A stretch of DNA of 63,542 bases from Nitrospira sp. GTDB lineage: Bacteria; Nitrospirota; Nitrospiria; Nitrospirales; Nitrospiraceae. Both the position numbers and the translations under genes were made by a program. The notes beneath the pieces are model-generated. The model was given only the letters and a program-made list of their open reading frames with translations. It had not been told where the DNA came from and made no database searches. Below are positions 43,478 to 52,463 of this stretch, one piece after another (positions within the stretch are counted from its first letter, which is position 1; the number at the start of each line of letters is the position of its first letter). The stretch lies in the NCBI GenBank assembly GCA_016788885.1, contig JAEURX010000005.1, positions 1 to 63,542 of the forward strand, written 5' to 3'.

Positions 43478-44146
43478 TTAGCTGACGTGGCCGTGTTTCC
43501 CGTTTCCATTCCCATTCCCATTCACGCCCCCCTTCCGGTTGACACATTCCACTAGGTGCCAGAATTTCATCGGATTGACTTTCTCTTTTCTGGTCACGTG
43601 AAGGTCGGTGCCTTCCAGCACGGTATTCAAAGAAAGGTCGGTGCGGAAGCCGATGTGCTTGCAGAGGGGAGAGATGACTTTTTCCACGGCCGCAACCAAC
43701 TTATTCCCATTACTGAAGTGATTCAGCATGATGATGCGGCCACCGGGTTTGCAGACCCGAATCATTTCATTCACAACTTTGCGGTAGTCTGGGACCGCAG
43801 TCACGACATAGGCCGCCATGACCGTGTCGAAGGTATCGTCGGCGAATTCCATTTTCCCGGCGTCCATCAGCATGAGTCGCACATGATCCAGATGATAGTG
43901 TGACTGACGCTGTCTGGCTTTGGCCAGCATGCCGGAGGAGAGGTCGATACCGGTGATGTTGCAGTTCTTCGGGTAGTATTCGAGGGCGATCCCCGTGCCA
44001 ACGCCGACTTCGAGAATGTTTTCTTCCGGCCGGATTCTCAGGTTGCGCACACAGGCTTCGCGCGACTCGTGGAAAATTTTCCCGAAAATCTGATCGTAGA
44101 CGCCGGAATAACTGGTGTACACTCGCTCGACTTTGGCGATATCCAT
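43478..44146 (-). CDS. Class I SAM-dependent methyltransferase (UbiE/PmtA-like)
   Basis: 222 residues from ATG 44146, with GGAGGG 3-4 bases upstream. Motif I LEVGVGTGIALEYYPKN, post-I TGIDLSSGMLAKARQRQ, motif II DTFDTVMAAYVVTAVPDYR and GGRIIMLNHFS are intact. The N-terminal YSGVYDQIFGKIFHESREAC resembles phosphatidylethanolamine N-methyltransferase (PmtA)-type enzymes, so a lipid or quinone substrate is plausible. The C-terminus ends in a Gly-Asn repeat (NGNGNGNGKHGHVS) coded by a hexanucleotide repeat. Diverges from the membrane-protein gene at 44401. Confidence 0.85.
   Translation of the reverse strand: MDIAKVERVYTSYSGVYDQIFGKIFHESREACVRNLRIRPEENILEVGVGTGIALEYYPKNCNITGIDLSSGMLAKARQRQSHYHLDHVRLMLMDAGKMEFADDTFDTVMAAYVVTAVPDYRKVVNEMIRVCKPGGRIIMLNHFSNGNKLVAAVEKVISPLCKHIGFRTDLSLNTVLEGTDLHVTRKEKVNPMKFWHLVECVNRKGGVNGNGNGNGKHGHVS
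43501..43524. repeat. Hexanucleotide repeat coding a Gly-Asn tail
   Basis: About three to four units of CATTCC (plus strand) run through the 3' end of the methyltransferase gene and encode NGNGNGNG. Six-base units keep the frame if copies are gained or lost, so the tail length could vary between strains. Confidence 0.6.
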
Positions 44147-44400
44147 CGTCCCTCCGCACACTCACACCCATCAGGCCGCACACTCCACAGTGCAGGAGCG
44201 ACGGAAGTGAGAGGTGTGGCCTGGAAAAATCTATGAAGGCGGGGCTGCAACCCGGATGACTCGTCCTCACCCGCCGGACAAGAACGGGCTTAATGTAGCC
44301 AAAGCGATCCTGGGGAGTCAACAGGTTCCTGAGGTTTTTCAACGTGTGCGCAGATGGTTCGGGCTTGATTCTCCGAGAAGCCCTGTGGGAAGTTTCGCGT

Positions 44401-45021
44401 ATGATTTTAGCCGGCGCGTTCGCCATAGTGTTGTTCATCGGCCTGATCGTCGGTGACTGGATGTACTATACCTGCCTCTCATCCGATGCCTGCCGGTATG
44501 GGTATGGCATCGGGCGAATGCAGGATCGGTTCAATGCACTCACCCTGCCGAAGCTCTTGCGCGCGTTCGACCAGAACGGATTTTTGAGCTTGCCGCATGG
44601 AGTGGCCCGGGTCTTTCCCGAAGTGAATCGAATGGTCATCAGGCCCACGCATCGCCTGTTCTCCATGCGCTTCCGTACGGCGTGGCCATTGAAAGGCTGC
44701 ATCGAATTGGTGTCCGAGGGGGAGGGGCTTCGGTTGGTCTGTACCAAGCGGGTGCCGTGGTCCTCGTCGATCCTCACGTTTCTCTGGTTCAGCCTTGTGG
44801 GGTTCGGCACTCTGGGCTTCGTGATGACCTATCTAATTCAGGGCGGGCTCGACTCGCTGGGGAGCATCCTGCTGGGTATCGGTGTGACGGGGGTTGGGCT
44901 CATCGTGGTGGCATTTGGCTTGTTGACGGTCACAGTGGCCTATCGCATCGAGAATACGCGCTTGATGCTCGTGTATGGGGAGCTGAAGGCGATTGCCGTC
45001 GAACATGAACGGGCCGCGTAG
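44401..45021 (+). CDS. Hypothetical membrane protein, 206 aa
   Basis: From ATG 44401 (MILAGAFAIVLFIGLIVGDW). One N-terminal membrane helix, a soluble domain with two Cys early (CLSSDAC) and LRAFDQNGFLSLPHGVARVF, then two helices (ILTFLWFSLVGFGTLGFVMT; GSILLGIGVTGVGLIVVAFG). The soluble part (VIRPTHRLFSMRFRTAWPLK) is beta-like. No family recognised. It diverges from the methyltransferase gene, with about 254 bases between. Confidence 0.62.
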   Translation: MILAGAFAIVLFIGLIVGDWMYYTCLSSDACRYGYGIGRMQDRFNALTLPKLLRAFDQNGFLSLPHGVARVFPEVNRMVIRPTHRLFSMRFRTAWPLKGCIELVSEGEGLRLVCTKRVPWSSSILTFLWFSLVGFGTLGFVMTYLIQGGLDSLGSILLGIGVTGVGLIVVAFGLLTVTVAYRIENTRLMLVYGELKAIAVEHERAA

Positions 45022-45082
45022 CCTGCAGTAGCTGCTAGGGGGCAAGGGACTGCGCGCGTAGGCGTTGCTCTCGTCAATCGGA

Positions 45083-45439
45083 TTACGAGGGGCGACGGTA
45101 GAGGTTGAGCAGGTGGTTGAACTCCTCAGGAAGGTCCAAGGAGGTTTCCGATTGGGCTAGGCCGGCAATGATGCCGCGATGCTTCAGATTCAGGCCCGAT
45201 TCGACAAACGCCACTCGAAAATGAGTCCATCGTTGTGCGGTGTCCGAGGTCAATCGGTTCAGCTCCTCGGGCGGCAACGCTTTGAGCGTCTTGGTCAGGG
45301 TTCCCAGGGCCTTTTCGACGCTGTCATAGGGGGCGGCCAGTTTGAGACGACTGTAAAACAGGGCGAGGTGTCCACGGAATTCTTCCCGAAGCGACTCAAT
45401 GGTCCCCGATCCTAGTTGGCGCCCCGTTTCCTCACCCAT
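45083..45439 (-). CDS. Hypothetical helical protein, 118 aa
   Basis: AAGGAG lies 7 bases ahead of the ATG, so the start is firm. The protein is helical, no Cys, with ESLREEFRGHLALFYSRLKL and ALPPEELNRLTSDTAQRW segments. It resembles small cytoplasmic proteins of no known function. It converges with the gene at 44401 and diverges from the Spy-like lipoprotein at 45546. Confidence 0.6.
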   Translation of the reverse strand: MGEETGRQLGSGTIESLREEFRGHLALFYSRLKLAAPYDSVEKALGTLTKTLKALPPEELNRLTSDTAQRWTHFRVAFVESGLNLKHRGIIAGLAQSETSLDLPEEFNHLLNLYRRPS

Positions 45440-45545
45440 GTCGCTTCTCCTTGTCTCAGGTCACGACTCGGGAGCTTACGGGAGGAGCGCGCCGTTGCGC
45501 AATGCGTTTTGTAGAGGGAGTCATTTTTTCTCACGGAGGTGGTTC

Positions 45546-46022
45546 ATGAAGTATCGATCCTTGTTGGTCCTCGTCGGAGTCCTTGTCGTCGGGTTGACCG
45601 GCTGTTCCCACCATCACGGGAGCTACGAGCATGGAAAAGGAGACTACTACTGGAGTAAAGCGTCTCAGGATGTCAGCGGCCTGATTGATAAGCACGTGAA
45701 AAATCCGGAGACGGTCAAGCAGGTCAATGTGGTGATGGGGGAGATGATCACGGAGATCAAGTCGGCCCGTGAGCATCACCGCCAATCTCATCGTGCACTC
45801 TACGAGTTGAATGCCAACTATTCTGCCTCGCCGGAGGAATTCACCAAAATCCTCGACGAACTCAACAATGACCGGATGCGCTCGGCTGCGAAAATTCTCG
45901 GACTCCGGTTCAAGATGAAGTCGTTGTTGACGGCTGAGGAATGGACGGCTTTGTCCGAGGAGCTGAAGCGGTACGGCAGCCGCTATTATGGGAAGGGCTC
46001 GGAGGCCACGTCCGCTCACTAA
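45546..46022 (+). CDS. Spy/CpxP-like periplasmic lipoprotein
   Basis: 158 residues from ATG 45546 with GGAGG 7 bases upstream. A signal peptide with lipobox LTGC (VVGLTGCSHHHGSYEHG) leads to a His-rich start, then helices DVSGLIDKHVKNPETVKQVN and MTEIKSAREHHRQSHRALYE-like segments and FKMKSLLTAEEWTALSEEL, reminiscent of LTxEQ helices in Spy, CpxP and related metal-resistance proteins. The His-rich N-terminus could bind metal. Probably a stress or metal-linked chaperone; this is inferred from the helical pattern. Confidence 0.68.
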   Translation: MKYRSLLVLVGVLVVGLTGCSHHHGSYEHGKGDYYWSKASQDVSGLIDKHVKNPETVKQVNVVMGEMITEIKSAREHHRQSHRALYELNANYSASPEEFTKILDELNNDRMRSAAKILGLRFKMKSLLTAEEWTALSEELKRYGSRYYGKGSEATSAH

Positions 46023-46036
46023 GAATCCGGTATCAC

Positions 46037-46645
46037 TCAGGTGAGCCTGTCGGCACCGGGGCGATGATTGAGAAACAGCAGGTGCGTCGCGGTCTCGGTC
46101 AGTTCGAGGCCGCTCACCCCCGCGTGATCGATGCGTGCATGGCGCAGGGCACGCAGGTCGAGTCGGAGGTAATGGGCGAGCAGTGCCCGAATGACGTCGC
46201 CATGTGACACCACGGCGTAGGTTGCCTCTTGCGTCGGGGGCAGCGCCTGCTCGATGGCGGCTACCGCCCGCTCCTGAACTTCCCGCAGCGTTTCACCGCC
46301 GGATGGTCTGGCCCGGTCCGGGTGGGTATACCAGTCTCGCTTAGCCGGATCCTCAGCGAAGTCCTTCCAATAGCGATTGATCCAATCGCCGACTCCGATT
46401 TCACGCAACCCGGCCAGGTGCCGTGGGCGAGTTGCATGAGCCAGGGCGAGGATGTCGGCCGTTTGCGCGGCGCGAAGCACAGGACTAGTGAAGATCTCCG
46501 TGATCGGTGTCAGCGCCAACAGCTCGGCGCAGGCACGAGCCTGCTGTTCCCCGTTGGCGTTGAGGGGAATCGGTTGATCGCCCATCACCTGCCCGGATCG
46601 ATTCCAGTCGGTTTCTCCATGGCGAATGAGCAGCAGCCTTGGCAT
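46037..46645 (-). CDS. Histidine phosphatase superfamily protein
   Basis: 202 residues. The phospho-His motif LLIRHGETDWNRSGQVMGDQ, IFTSPVLRAAQTADIL, RPSGGETLREVQERAV and the second His in YAVVSHGDVIRALLAHYL are intact. This group includes alpha-ribazole phosphatase (CobC) and broad-specificity phosphatases. There are no cobalamin genes nearby, so no narrower call is made. Convergent with the Spy-like gene and 18 bases from the propeller gene start-side. Confidence 0.9.
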   Translation of the reverse strand: MPRLLLIRHGETDWNRSGQVMGDQPIPLNANGEQQARACAELLALTPITEIFTSPVLRAAQTADILALAHATRPRHLAGLREIGVGDWINRYWKDFAEDPAKRDWYTHPDRARPSGGETLREVQERAVAAIEQALPPTQEATYAVVSHGDVIRALLAHYLRLDLRALRHARIDHAGVSGLELTETATHLLFLNHRPGADRLT

Positions 46646-46663
46646 AGGTAATCCTGTTGGATG

Positions 46664-47713
46664 TTAGGCCTTGGGCGGTGTTTGGGTGGGACTGGTCAGG
46701 GGAATCGGTGCCCAGTTCTGCCCACCATCGGTGGATCGGTAGAGTCCGCTGCCGTTGGTGCCGAGATAGAGCACCTCGGGGTTGCTCGGGCTGATACTGA
46801 TAGTGCGGATGTTCAGTGTCGTCAGCCCTTGATTCTTCGGCTGCCAGGTTTTCCCTCCGTCGACCGTCTTGCGAATGCCGTCAGGCCCCCCGATGTAGAG
46901 GATGTTCGGGTCGGTCGGATGCAGGGCCAGCGCACTGACAAACTGATTCGACAGCCCCTGTCCAATTTCCGTCCAATGCTCCGCCTGATCAGTGGACCGA
47001 AAGAGTCCTTTCGTCGTAGCGGCGTAAACGATCTCGGACTGTCGTGGATCGACGGCCAGCATATTTACCCCGAGCGCCATGGCCGCGTTCAGCACCTCCT
47101 CCGGAATGAGCCCCTGATTCTTCTTCTGCCAGAAGCTGCCGCCGTCTTCGCTGCGATAGGTTCCACCGGTCGTCCCCGCGTACAGAACGCGGGGATGTTG
47201 GTGGTCCATGGTGATGCACGTGACGATGTGGACCTCCTTCATGCCCGCCATGCGTTCTTCCCATTCCCGCCCTCCATTCTTGGAGATGAAGGCCCCGACA
47301 GTGGTTGCGAGATAGATCAGTTCGGTGTTGTCCGGATGGAAGATGATTTCATTGATGAAGGACACATGCTCTTTGAGTCCGACATTGTGCGGAAGCCAGT
47401 GTTGCCCACCGTCAGGGCTCTTGTAGATGGCGTCGCCCATGGTGCCGGCATACACCGTGGCGGGAAGTTTCGGGTCGATCGCGAGGGTCGTGACGCGCCG
47501 GGCGGTGAACGCGGGGAACTGCTCCCATGTCGCGCCGCCGTCACGCGTCTTGTGCACGGCATCGTTCGTGGCCACGTAGACGATGTTGGGGTTGGACGGA
47601 TGGAGCGCAATCGACACCACGGCCGATTCACGTGAGCCGCAGGCCAACAGGAAGAGACCGACGAGGCAGACGGATCGCCGGAGGAGGGTTGTCAGTCGAG
47701 TTCGTAAGGACAT
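46664..47713 (-). CDS. Seven-repeat beta-propeller lipoprotein (Asp-box / YCF48-like)
   Basis: 349 residues from ATG 47713. Signal peptide with lipobox LLAC (VGLFLLACGSRESAVV). The rest is seven repeats of about 43-50 residues, each with a strand such as ALHPSNPNIVYVAT and an Asp-box-like KTRDGGATWEQ; by eye these are seven, the number for a closed propeller. The fold resembles sialidase-type Asp-box propellers and YCF48-like assembly factors. It is probably surface or periplasmic. A role in photosystem assembly is excluded by context; the ligand is unknown. Confidence 0.85.
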   Translation of the reverse strand: MSLRTRLTTLLRRSVCLVGLFLLACGSRESAVVSIALHPSNPNIVYVATNDAVHKTRDGGATWEQFPAFTARRVTTLAIDPKLPATVYAGTMGDAIYKSPDGGQHWLPHNVGLKEHVSFINEIIFHPDNTELIYLATTVGAFISKNGGREWEERMAGMKEVHIVTCITMDHQHPRVLYAGTTGGTYRSEDGGSFWQKKNQGLIPEEVLNAAMALGVNMLAVDPRQSEIVYAATTKGLFRSTDQAEHWTEIGQGLSNQFVSALALHPTDPNILYIGGPDGIRKTVDGGKTWQPKNQGLTTLNIRTISISPSNPEVLYLGTNGSGLYRSTDGGQNWAPIPLTSPTQTPPKA

Positions 47714-47786
47714 CACAGTGGCCGCAGACCTAACCATAGCGTTGCGACCGAGTCAAGGAGAGACAGAGACGCATGGTGCAGGACGC

Positions 47787-48926
47787 TCACAATTTCTGAC
47801 GAAACCGTTCGGCATACCCGGTCATTTCGACATAGCCGTTGCCGGTGACAGGGGCTCCTCGTGCTTGACCGGTCGCGGACACCGCCCCTTCCCAATAGGT
47901 CACCTGTGTGCTGTGCGCGGTGTCCAATTCCTGATCGGCGAGTTGTGAGACCACATCCAAGTGTAATCCGATCGACGGCGCTGTGAGCCGCCAGCGTTGG
48001 GGGTACCGAGCCCCTGATCGTTGACTGGTCCAATGTGCGAGGGGCTCCACCGTCAGGTCTTGGAACGTCAGTGGGCGAGATTGACCGTCAGCCAGGATGA
48101 GGGTGCCGCCGGATGCCGGGTCTGGTGATCCGTCGGCATGCCGGAGGGAATACCACATCAACTCGGTTGAATCGTTCAACTGCAGGCTGAACCAGTCCCA
48201 CCCTACGATGTTGTCTGCCAGGTCGGCCGAGCCGAACTCATGATCCATCCAGCCGAGGCCGGTGACCGCAAAGGTGTCAGCCCCCAGGCGAATATGGCCG
48301 TCGGTGGTGAGGCGGGTCAGTGAGTAGTAGTGTGAGGCCTGTCCGGTGGCTGGGCCTTTGCGGCTCACCCCGTTCTGCCCATGCACGACCGGAGGTTTGG
48401 CGGGAGTCAGCGACAGATCGATCGCGAAGGCATCGGTCGCGGCCGCCAGCTTCTGCCGTAGAGGAGGATCCTCCGTGCTCGAAAGGGACCAGCGGTCGAT
48501 CCATACGTGCAGTCTGTCCGTCTCTGCTCCGGCCTTGCCGAGTCCCGCGCGACTCAGTTTGTCCGCATAGAGAAAGCGTCCGTTCTCTAGGTCGGTTAGT
48601 GCCACATGCGCCAGATACAGTTGTTGGATAGACCATTGAGAGGGCCGGGTTCGGACCTGTTCAGGGGGAATACCTCGGCGGAAAAATGTCAGTTGGAACC
48701 CGAAGCGGCGGCCGGCCGAACTGGTGAGCTGGCCGGTGTAATACCACCATTCGGTGCGAAAGCGTTCGTGTGCGGCATGGTCCTGGGGAAATTGATACTG
48801 GTACCCCGGCGCGGCGATGTCGAAGGAATCCGAGGCGCCGTCCATTGCGATTGATGCCGGGGTAAAGGCTGTCCAGCTTGCCGGTAGGAGCACCAGGGTG
48901 ATGTAGGCGAGGGAGAATTTCGTCAT
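47787..48926 (-). CDS. AttH/CrtC-like lipocalin-fold protein
   Basis: 379 residues with a signal peptide (SLAYITLVLLPASWTAFTPA). HERFRTEWWYYTGQL, RRFGFQLTFFRRGIPPEQV, GLGWMDHEFGSADLADNIVG and WDWFSLQLNDSTELMWYSLR are hallmarks of the AttH/CrtC-like family (two lipocalin-like domains), which includes hydratases of carotenoids and a protein of the AttEFGH ABC systems. No carotenoid genes are seen here, so the hydratase role is not claimed. An ABC exporter lies 868 bases away on the opposite strand. Confidence 0.85.
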   Translation of the reverse strand: MTKFSLAYITLVLLPASWTAFTPASIAMDGASDSFDIAAPGYQYQFPQDHAAHERFRTEWWYYTGQLTSSAGRRFGFQLTFFRRGIPPEQVRTRPSQWSIQQLYLAHVALTDLENGRFLYADKLSRAGLGKAGAETDRLHVWIDRWSLSSTEDPPLRQKLAAATDAFAIDLSLTPAKPPVVHGQNGVSRKGPATGQASHYYSLTRLTTDGHIRLGADTFAVTGLGWMDHEFGSADLADNIVGWDWFSLQLNDSTELMWYSLRHADGSPDPASGGTLILADGQSRPLTFQDLTVEPLAHWTSQRSGARYPQRWRLTAPSIGLHLDVVSQLADQELDTAHSTQVTYWEGAVSATGQARGAPVTGNGYVEMTGYAERFRQKL

Positions 48927-49104
48927 GGTCGGCTTACCGGTTGGAGCCGGTGTCGGTGAAGGTGTGGCTTGCGTGTCGGCACGGTCTTTTTTGATGGACA
49001 GATGATGAAACGCCAGTATTCATGATGGTTTTCTGATGCTTGCGACCGTGAAGCAGGGCGGCGGCAGCGTTGACAACATGGAAAAGCATCAGCTATCGTG
49101 AGCC

Positions 49105-49794
49105 ATGTTTCTTGAGCCTGAACGTGAGCCTTCGAGTCGGGAGTTGGCGGGAAAAGCACAGCCCTTTCCCGTTCCGGAACGCATTCCCCTCTTTCCGCTT
49201 CCCAACGTGGTCTTCTTCCCGAAAACCTATCTCCCCTTACATGTCTTCGAACCACGGTACCGCCAAATGGTAGCGGATGCAGCGGCGGGAGGGCAATGTA
49301 TCGGGATGGCCCTATTGAAGGAAGGGTGGGAGGAACAGTACGAGGGCAATCCCCCGATCTTTTCTGTCGGCTGCGTCGGGCGGTTGGCAAGTGTGCAGGC
49401 TCTGGCCGATGGTCGATCGAATATTCTCTTGCAGGGACTTGAGCGTTACGAAATCCAGGAAGAGTTTTTTGATAAAAGTTATCGCGAAGCCCGTATTACC
49501 TTAAAGCCGCGCAGTGGAGTTGTTGCGCTCGAGCCGGCGTTGCGCCGGTATCTGATGGATGTGCTTGAGGAATATCTCAATGCGGATGAGGAGGCCTCGC
49601 CGTTGCACAGCTTGATCCGCCCCGATGTGGGCGACGAAGTCTTCGTGAACTCGTTGTCGACCTACCTGGACTGCACGCCGCTTGAAAAACAGTTTCTGTT
49701 GGAGGCGGAACATGTGGCTCAGCAGGCCCGTCGTCTCAGTGATCTGATCCAATTCAAATTGGCGGAACGGCGGGGCGCCGGAGGCTGGGGCTGA
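49105..49794 (+). CDS. LON substrate-binding-domain protein
   Basis: 229 residues. The opening PFPVPERIPLFPLPNVVFFP, then LPLHVFEPRYRQMVADAAAG, and the later VGCVGRLASVQALADGRSNI and LLQGLERYEIQEEF strands match the N-terminal domain of Lon protease, without ATPase or protease domains. Stand-alone LON-domain proteins are common and may bind unfolded or specific protein ends. Its stop overlaps the ATPase start by one base (TGATG), so it is in the same transcript as the exporter. Confidence 0.88.
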   Translation: MFLEPEREPSSRELAGKAQPFPVPERIPLFPLPNVVFFPKTYLPLHVFEPRYRQMVADAAAGGQCIGMALLKEGWEEQYEGNPPIFSVGCVGRLASVQALADGRSNILLQGLERYEIQEEFFDKSYREARITLKPRSGVVALEPALRRYLMDVLEEYLNADEEASPLHSLIRPDVGDEVFVNSLSTYLDCTPLEKQFLLEAEHVAQQARRLSDLIQFKLAERRGAGGWG

Positions 49795-50765
49795 TGTCGC
49801 GGCCGGTTGCCATAGACGTGTCACATCTCGGGAAGACCTACGACAAGGTCCGGGCCGTCGAGGACCTGTCGTTTCAGGTCTATACCGGGGAAATTTTCGG
49901 CCTGCTCGGCCCGAACGGCGCCGGCAAGAGTACCACCCTTCGCATTCTGATCACCCTGCTCAATCCGACCTCCGGCTCGGCCCGCATTTTCGGGTTAGAT
50001 TCAGTCACGGATGCCGATCGCGTGCGACAAACCATCGGGTATGTTCCGCAGGAGCGGGCCATCGATCGGTTTCTCACCGGACGGGAGCATCTGGAGTTAC
50101 TGGCCGACCTCTACCACTTGTCTCCCGAGGTCGCGGCGACACGCATTCCCCAACTGCTGAAATTGGTTGAACTGGAACAACAGGCCGACCGACCCGCCAA
50201 GACCTATTCCGGCGGGATGAAGCGAAAGCTGGACATCGCCTGTGGATTGTTGCCCGATCCCAAGGTTCTGTTCCTGGACGAGCCGACATTGGGGTTGGAT
50301 GTGCAAAGCCGGTTACGCATTTGGGACCACGTGCGAGCGATGCGTGAACGAGGTATCACGGTGGTCATGACCACCAACTATCTGGATGAGGCCGATCAGT
50401 TGTGCGATCGGATCGCGATCATTGACGGGGGGAGGATTAAGGCTCTTGGGGCCCCCACCGAATTAAAGGTCGGCCTGGGCGGTGACCTGGTATCCCTGAC
50501 CGTGCGGGAGCACGAGCGAGTGGAACAATTGGCGGCGGCCGTGAAGAATCTTCCGGCCATTCGGGCGGTCACGACGACGGCCACCGGGCTGGACATTCGG
50601 GTCGATTCTCCGGAGAAGGCCTTGCCCGCAATTCTTGAAGCCGCGAACCGTCTGACCTGTCAGCTGGAGTTCATCGATTATCATCGGCCGCGGCTGGATG
50701 ACGTGTTTATCGCGCACACCGGACGGTCCATCAAAGACGACCAGCCGAAAACGGAAGACGCATAA
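49794..50765 (+). CDS. ABC exporter ATPase, DrrA-like
   Basis: 323 residues. Walker A GPNGAGKSTTLRILITLLNP, GYVPQERAIDRFLTGREHLE, signature YSGGMKRKLDIACGLL, Walker B KVLFLDEPTLGLDVQ, and the switch TTNYLDEADQLCDR are intact. The C-terminal part (about 90 residues, from EHERVEQLAA) has a DrrA-type extension. It pairs with the permease gene 29 bases downstream. These exporters move small hydrophobic molecules or drugs; no substrate is evident. Confidence 0.92.
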   Translation: MSRPVAIDVSHLGKTYDKVRAVEDLSFQVYTGEIFGLLGPNGAGKSTTLRILITLLNPTSGSARIFGLDSVTDADRVRQTIGYVPQERAIDRFLTGREHLELLADLYHLSPEVAATRIPQLLKLVELEQQADRPAKTYSGGMKRKLDIACGLLPDPKVLFLDEPTLGLDVQSRLRIWDHVRAMRERGITVVMTTNYLDEADQLCDRIAIIDGGRIKALGAPTELKVGLGGDLVSLTVREHERVEQLAAAVKNLPAIRAVTTTATGLDIRVDSPEKALPAILEAANRLTCQLEFIDYHRPRLDDVFIAHTGRSIKDDQPKTEDA

Positions 50766-50794
50766 GCGCCCGCAAGGAGCGGTCAGAATAGGGT

Positions 50795-51574
50795 ATGAAC
50801 GAATATTCACAAGAGATCCGGGCGTTGACGATGCGGTGGGTCCGGCGGCTGAGCCGGGAAAAGTTCAGCATGCTGTTCACCCTCGTCCAGCCCATGTTGT
50901 TCTGGCTCATTTTCTTCGGCAATTTGTTCCAACGAGCCGCCGACCTCCAAGTGACGCAATCCTCGAGCTATATCAGCTTCCTCACCGCTGGTGTCGTCGT
51001 CATGACGGTGCTCAACAACGGGTTAGCCGGTGGAGTCGATTTACTGTTCGATAAAGAAAATGGATTTCTCGAACGGTTGATGTCCACGCCCATTCATCGC
51101 ACCTCGGTGATTCTGAGCCGCTTCATCTTCGTGACGACCATCACCTCGTTGCAGGTGTTGGTGATCCTCGGGGTCGCCTGGTTGTTCGGGGTCCAGCCGG
51201 TCACCGGCTTGCTTGGGGTGGCGGCGATTTTGCTGATCGGCATGATGTTCGGAGTCGGCTTAACGGCCATTTCCATGGCGATGGCGTTTTCCGTGAAAAG
51301 CCACGGCGATTTCTTTTCGGTGCTTGGGTTTCTCTCCCTGCCGATGATTTTCTTGAGCTCGGCGTTGGTGCCCCTGACGGCTATGCCGGGGTGGATGGGT
51401 TTTCTGGCCCAATTTAATCCCATGACCTGGGCTATCGATGCCGTGCGGCCCTTGATCCTCCAGGGGTGGGCCGAGGCCTTGCCCCATGTCGGAATGGTCA
51501 TCGGCGTGATGGTGCTGTTCGACGCCCTGTGCCTGTATGGTGGTGCGCGTGCCTTCCGACGGGCGATCGGGTAG
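50795..51574 (+). CDS. ABC-2 exporter permease, DrrB-like
   Basis: 259 residues. N-terminal cytoplasmic helix (TMRWVRRLSREKFSMLFTLV), then six hydrophobic segments, such as LVQPMLFWLIFFGNLF, LTAGVVVMTVLNNGLAGGVD, GMMFGVGLTAISMAMAFSV and LPMIFLSSALVPL, and the DKENGFLERLMSTPIHRTSV loop typical of ABC-2 permeases. It follows the ATPase closely and should form the membrane half of the exporter. The gene for a SirB1-like protein starts 23 bases later. Confidence 0.92.
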   Translation: MNEYSQEIRALTMRWVRRLSREKFSMLFTLVQPMLFWLIFFGNLFQRAADLQVTQSSSYISFLTAGVVVMTVLNNGLAGGVDLLFDKENGFLERLMSTPIHRTSVILSRFIFVTTITSLQVLVILGVAWLFGVQPVTGLLGVAAILLIGMMFGVGLTAISMAMAFSVKSHGDFFSVLGFLSLPMIFLSSALVPLTAMPGWMGFLAQFNPMTWAIDAVRPLILQGWAEALPHVGMVIGVMVLFDALCLYGGARAFRRAIG

Positions 51575-51597
51575 ATGCTCGGCACTGTGGTGGCTCC

Positions 51598-52458
51598 ATG
51601 TTCGTGAACGAAAGTCAAATCCGCGCATTGATCCGGCTCCTCGGTGACGAGGATGAACGCATCGTGAAGACGATCAGCGGAAAGCTGATCGATTACGGTG
51701 ACTCCGCTGTGCCGCTCCTGCAGGAAGCGGAGATCGAGCAGCCGGAGATGGCCGACCGGATCGTCACTGTGTTGGAGGAGATCCGCGGCACGAAGCTGGA
51801 GGAAGACTTCCGAGATCTCATTGCCCTCCCGGACGAGCAGGTAGATCTCGAACGAGGCGCCTTTCTCCTCGCGAGGTATGCCTACCCTTCGCTGGATGTG
51901 CAGGCCTACCAGCGGCAGCTGGATCACATGGCGCAGGATGTCCGGGAGCAGATCGGCTCGCGGGTGTCGGGTGAGGAGACCGTCAAGGCGCTCAACCGGT
52001 ACCTGTTCACCGAGGCCGGGTTCAAAGGGAACACCAAGAACTATTACGAGGTCGAGAACAGTTATCTGAACTGTGTCATCGACCGGCGAACGGGCATTCC
52101 CATCAGTCTATCGACCGTCTACTTGCTGATCGGTCGACGGTTGCAACTCCCTGTCCATGGCATCGGGATGCCTGGCCACTTCCTCGTCAAGTTCGATTCA
52201 GATCGGTACAAAATCTTCATCGACTGTTTTAACGGGGGCGCGCTCCTGACGGAGAAAAATTGTGCCCGGTTTTTGACCGAAGCCGGCTATGGATTTGAAG
52301 ACCGGTTCCTGCAGAAGAGTCCTACCAGGGCCATCCTTGCCCGGATGATTAAGAATCTACTGGCGATTTACAGTAAGCTCGACGAGCCACTGAAGAAATA
52401 TCGCCTGCCGCGATTCATTGAGATCCTCGGTTGCGAACAGCGCGAAGAAGGGCTCTAG
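51598..52458 (+). CDS. SirB1/transglutaminase-like protein
   Basis: 286 residues from ATG 51598 (MFVNESQIRALIRLLGDEDE). An N-terminal HEAT-like helical part (RIVKTISGKLIDYGDSAVPL) is followed by the SirB1 (transglutaminase-like) domain: YYEVENSYLNCVIDRRTGIP, ISLSTVYLLIGRRLQLPVHG, GMPGHFLVKFDSDRYKIFID, FNGGALL. This domain keeps the Cys-His-Asp fold; the Cys in SYLNCVIDR and His in MPGHFL are candidates for it. The role is unknown. It is in the exporter operon by spacing. Confidence 0.85.
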   Translation: MFVNESQIRALIRLLGDEDERIVKTISGKLIDYGDSAVPLLQEAEIEQPEMADRIVTVLEEIRGTKLEEDFRDLIALPDEQVDLERGAFLLARYAYPSLDVQAYQRQLDHMAQDVREQIGSRVSGEETVKALNRYLFTEAGFKGNTKNYYEVENSYLNCVIDRRTGIPISLSTVYLLIGRRLQLPVHGIGMPGHFLVKFDSDRYKIFIDCFNGGALLTEKNCARFLTEAGYGFEDRFLQKSPTRAILARMIKNLLAIYSKLDEPLKKYRLPRFIEILGCEQREEGL

Positions 52459-52463
52459 GCTGC

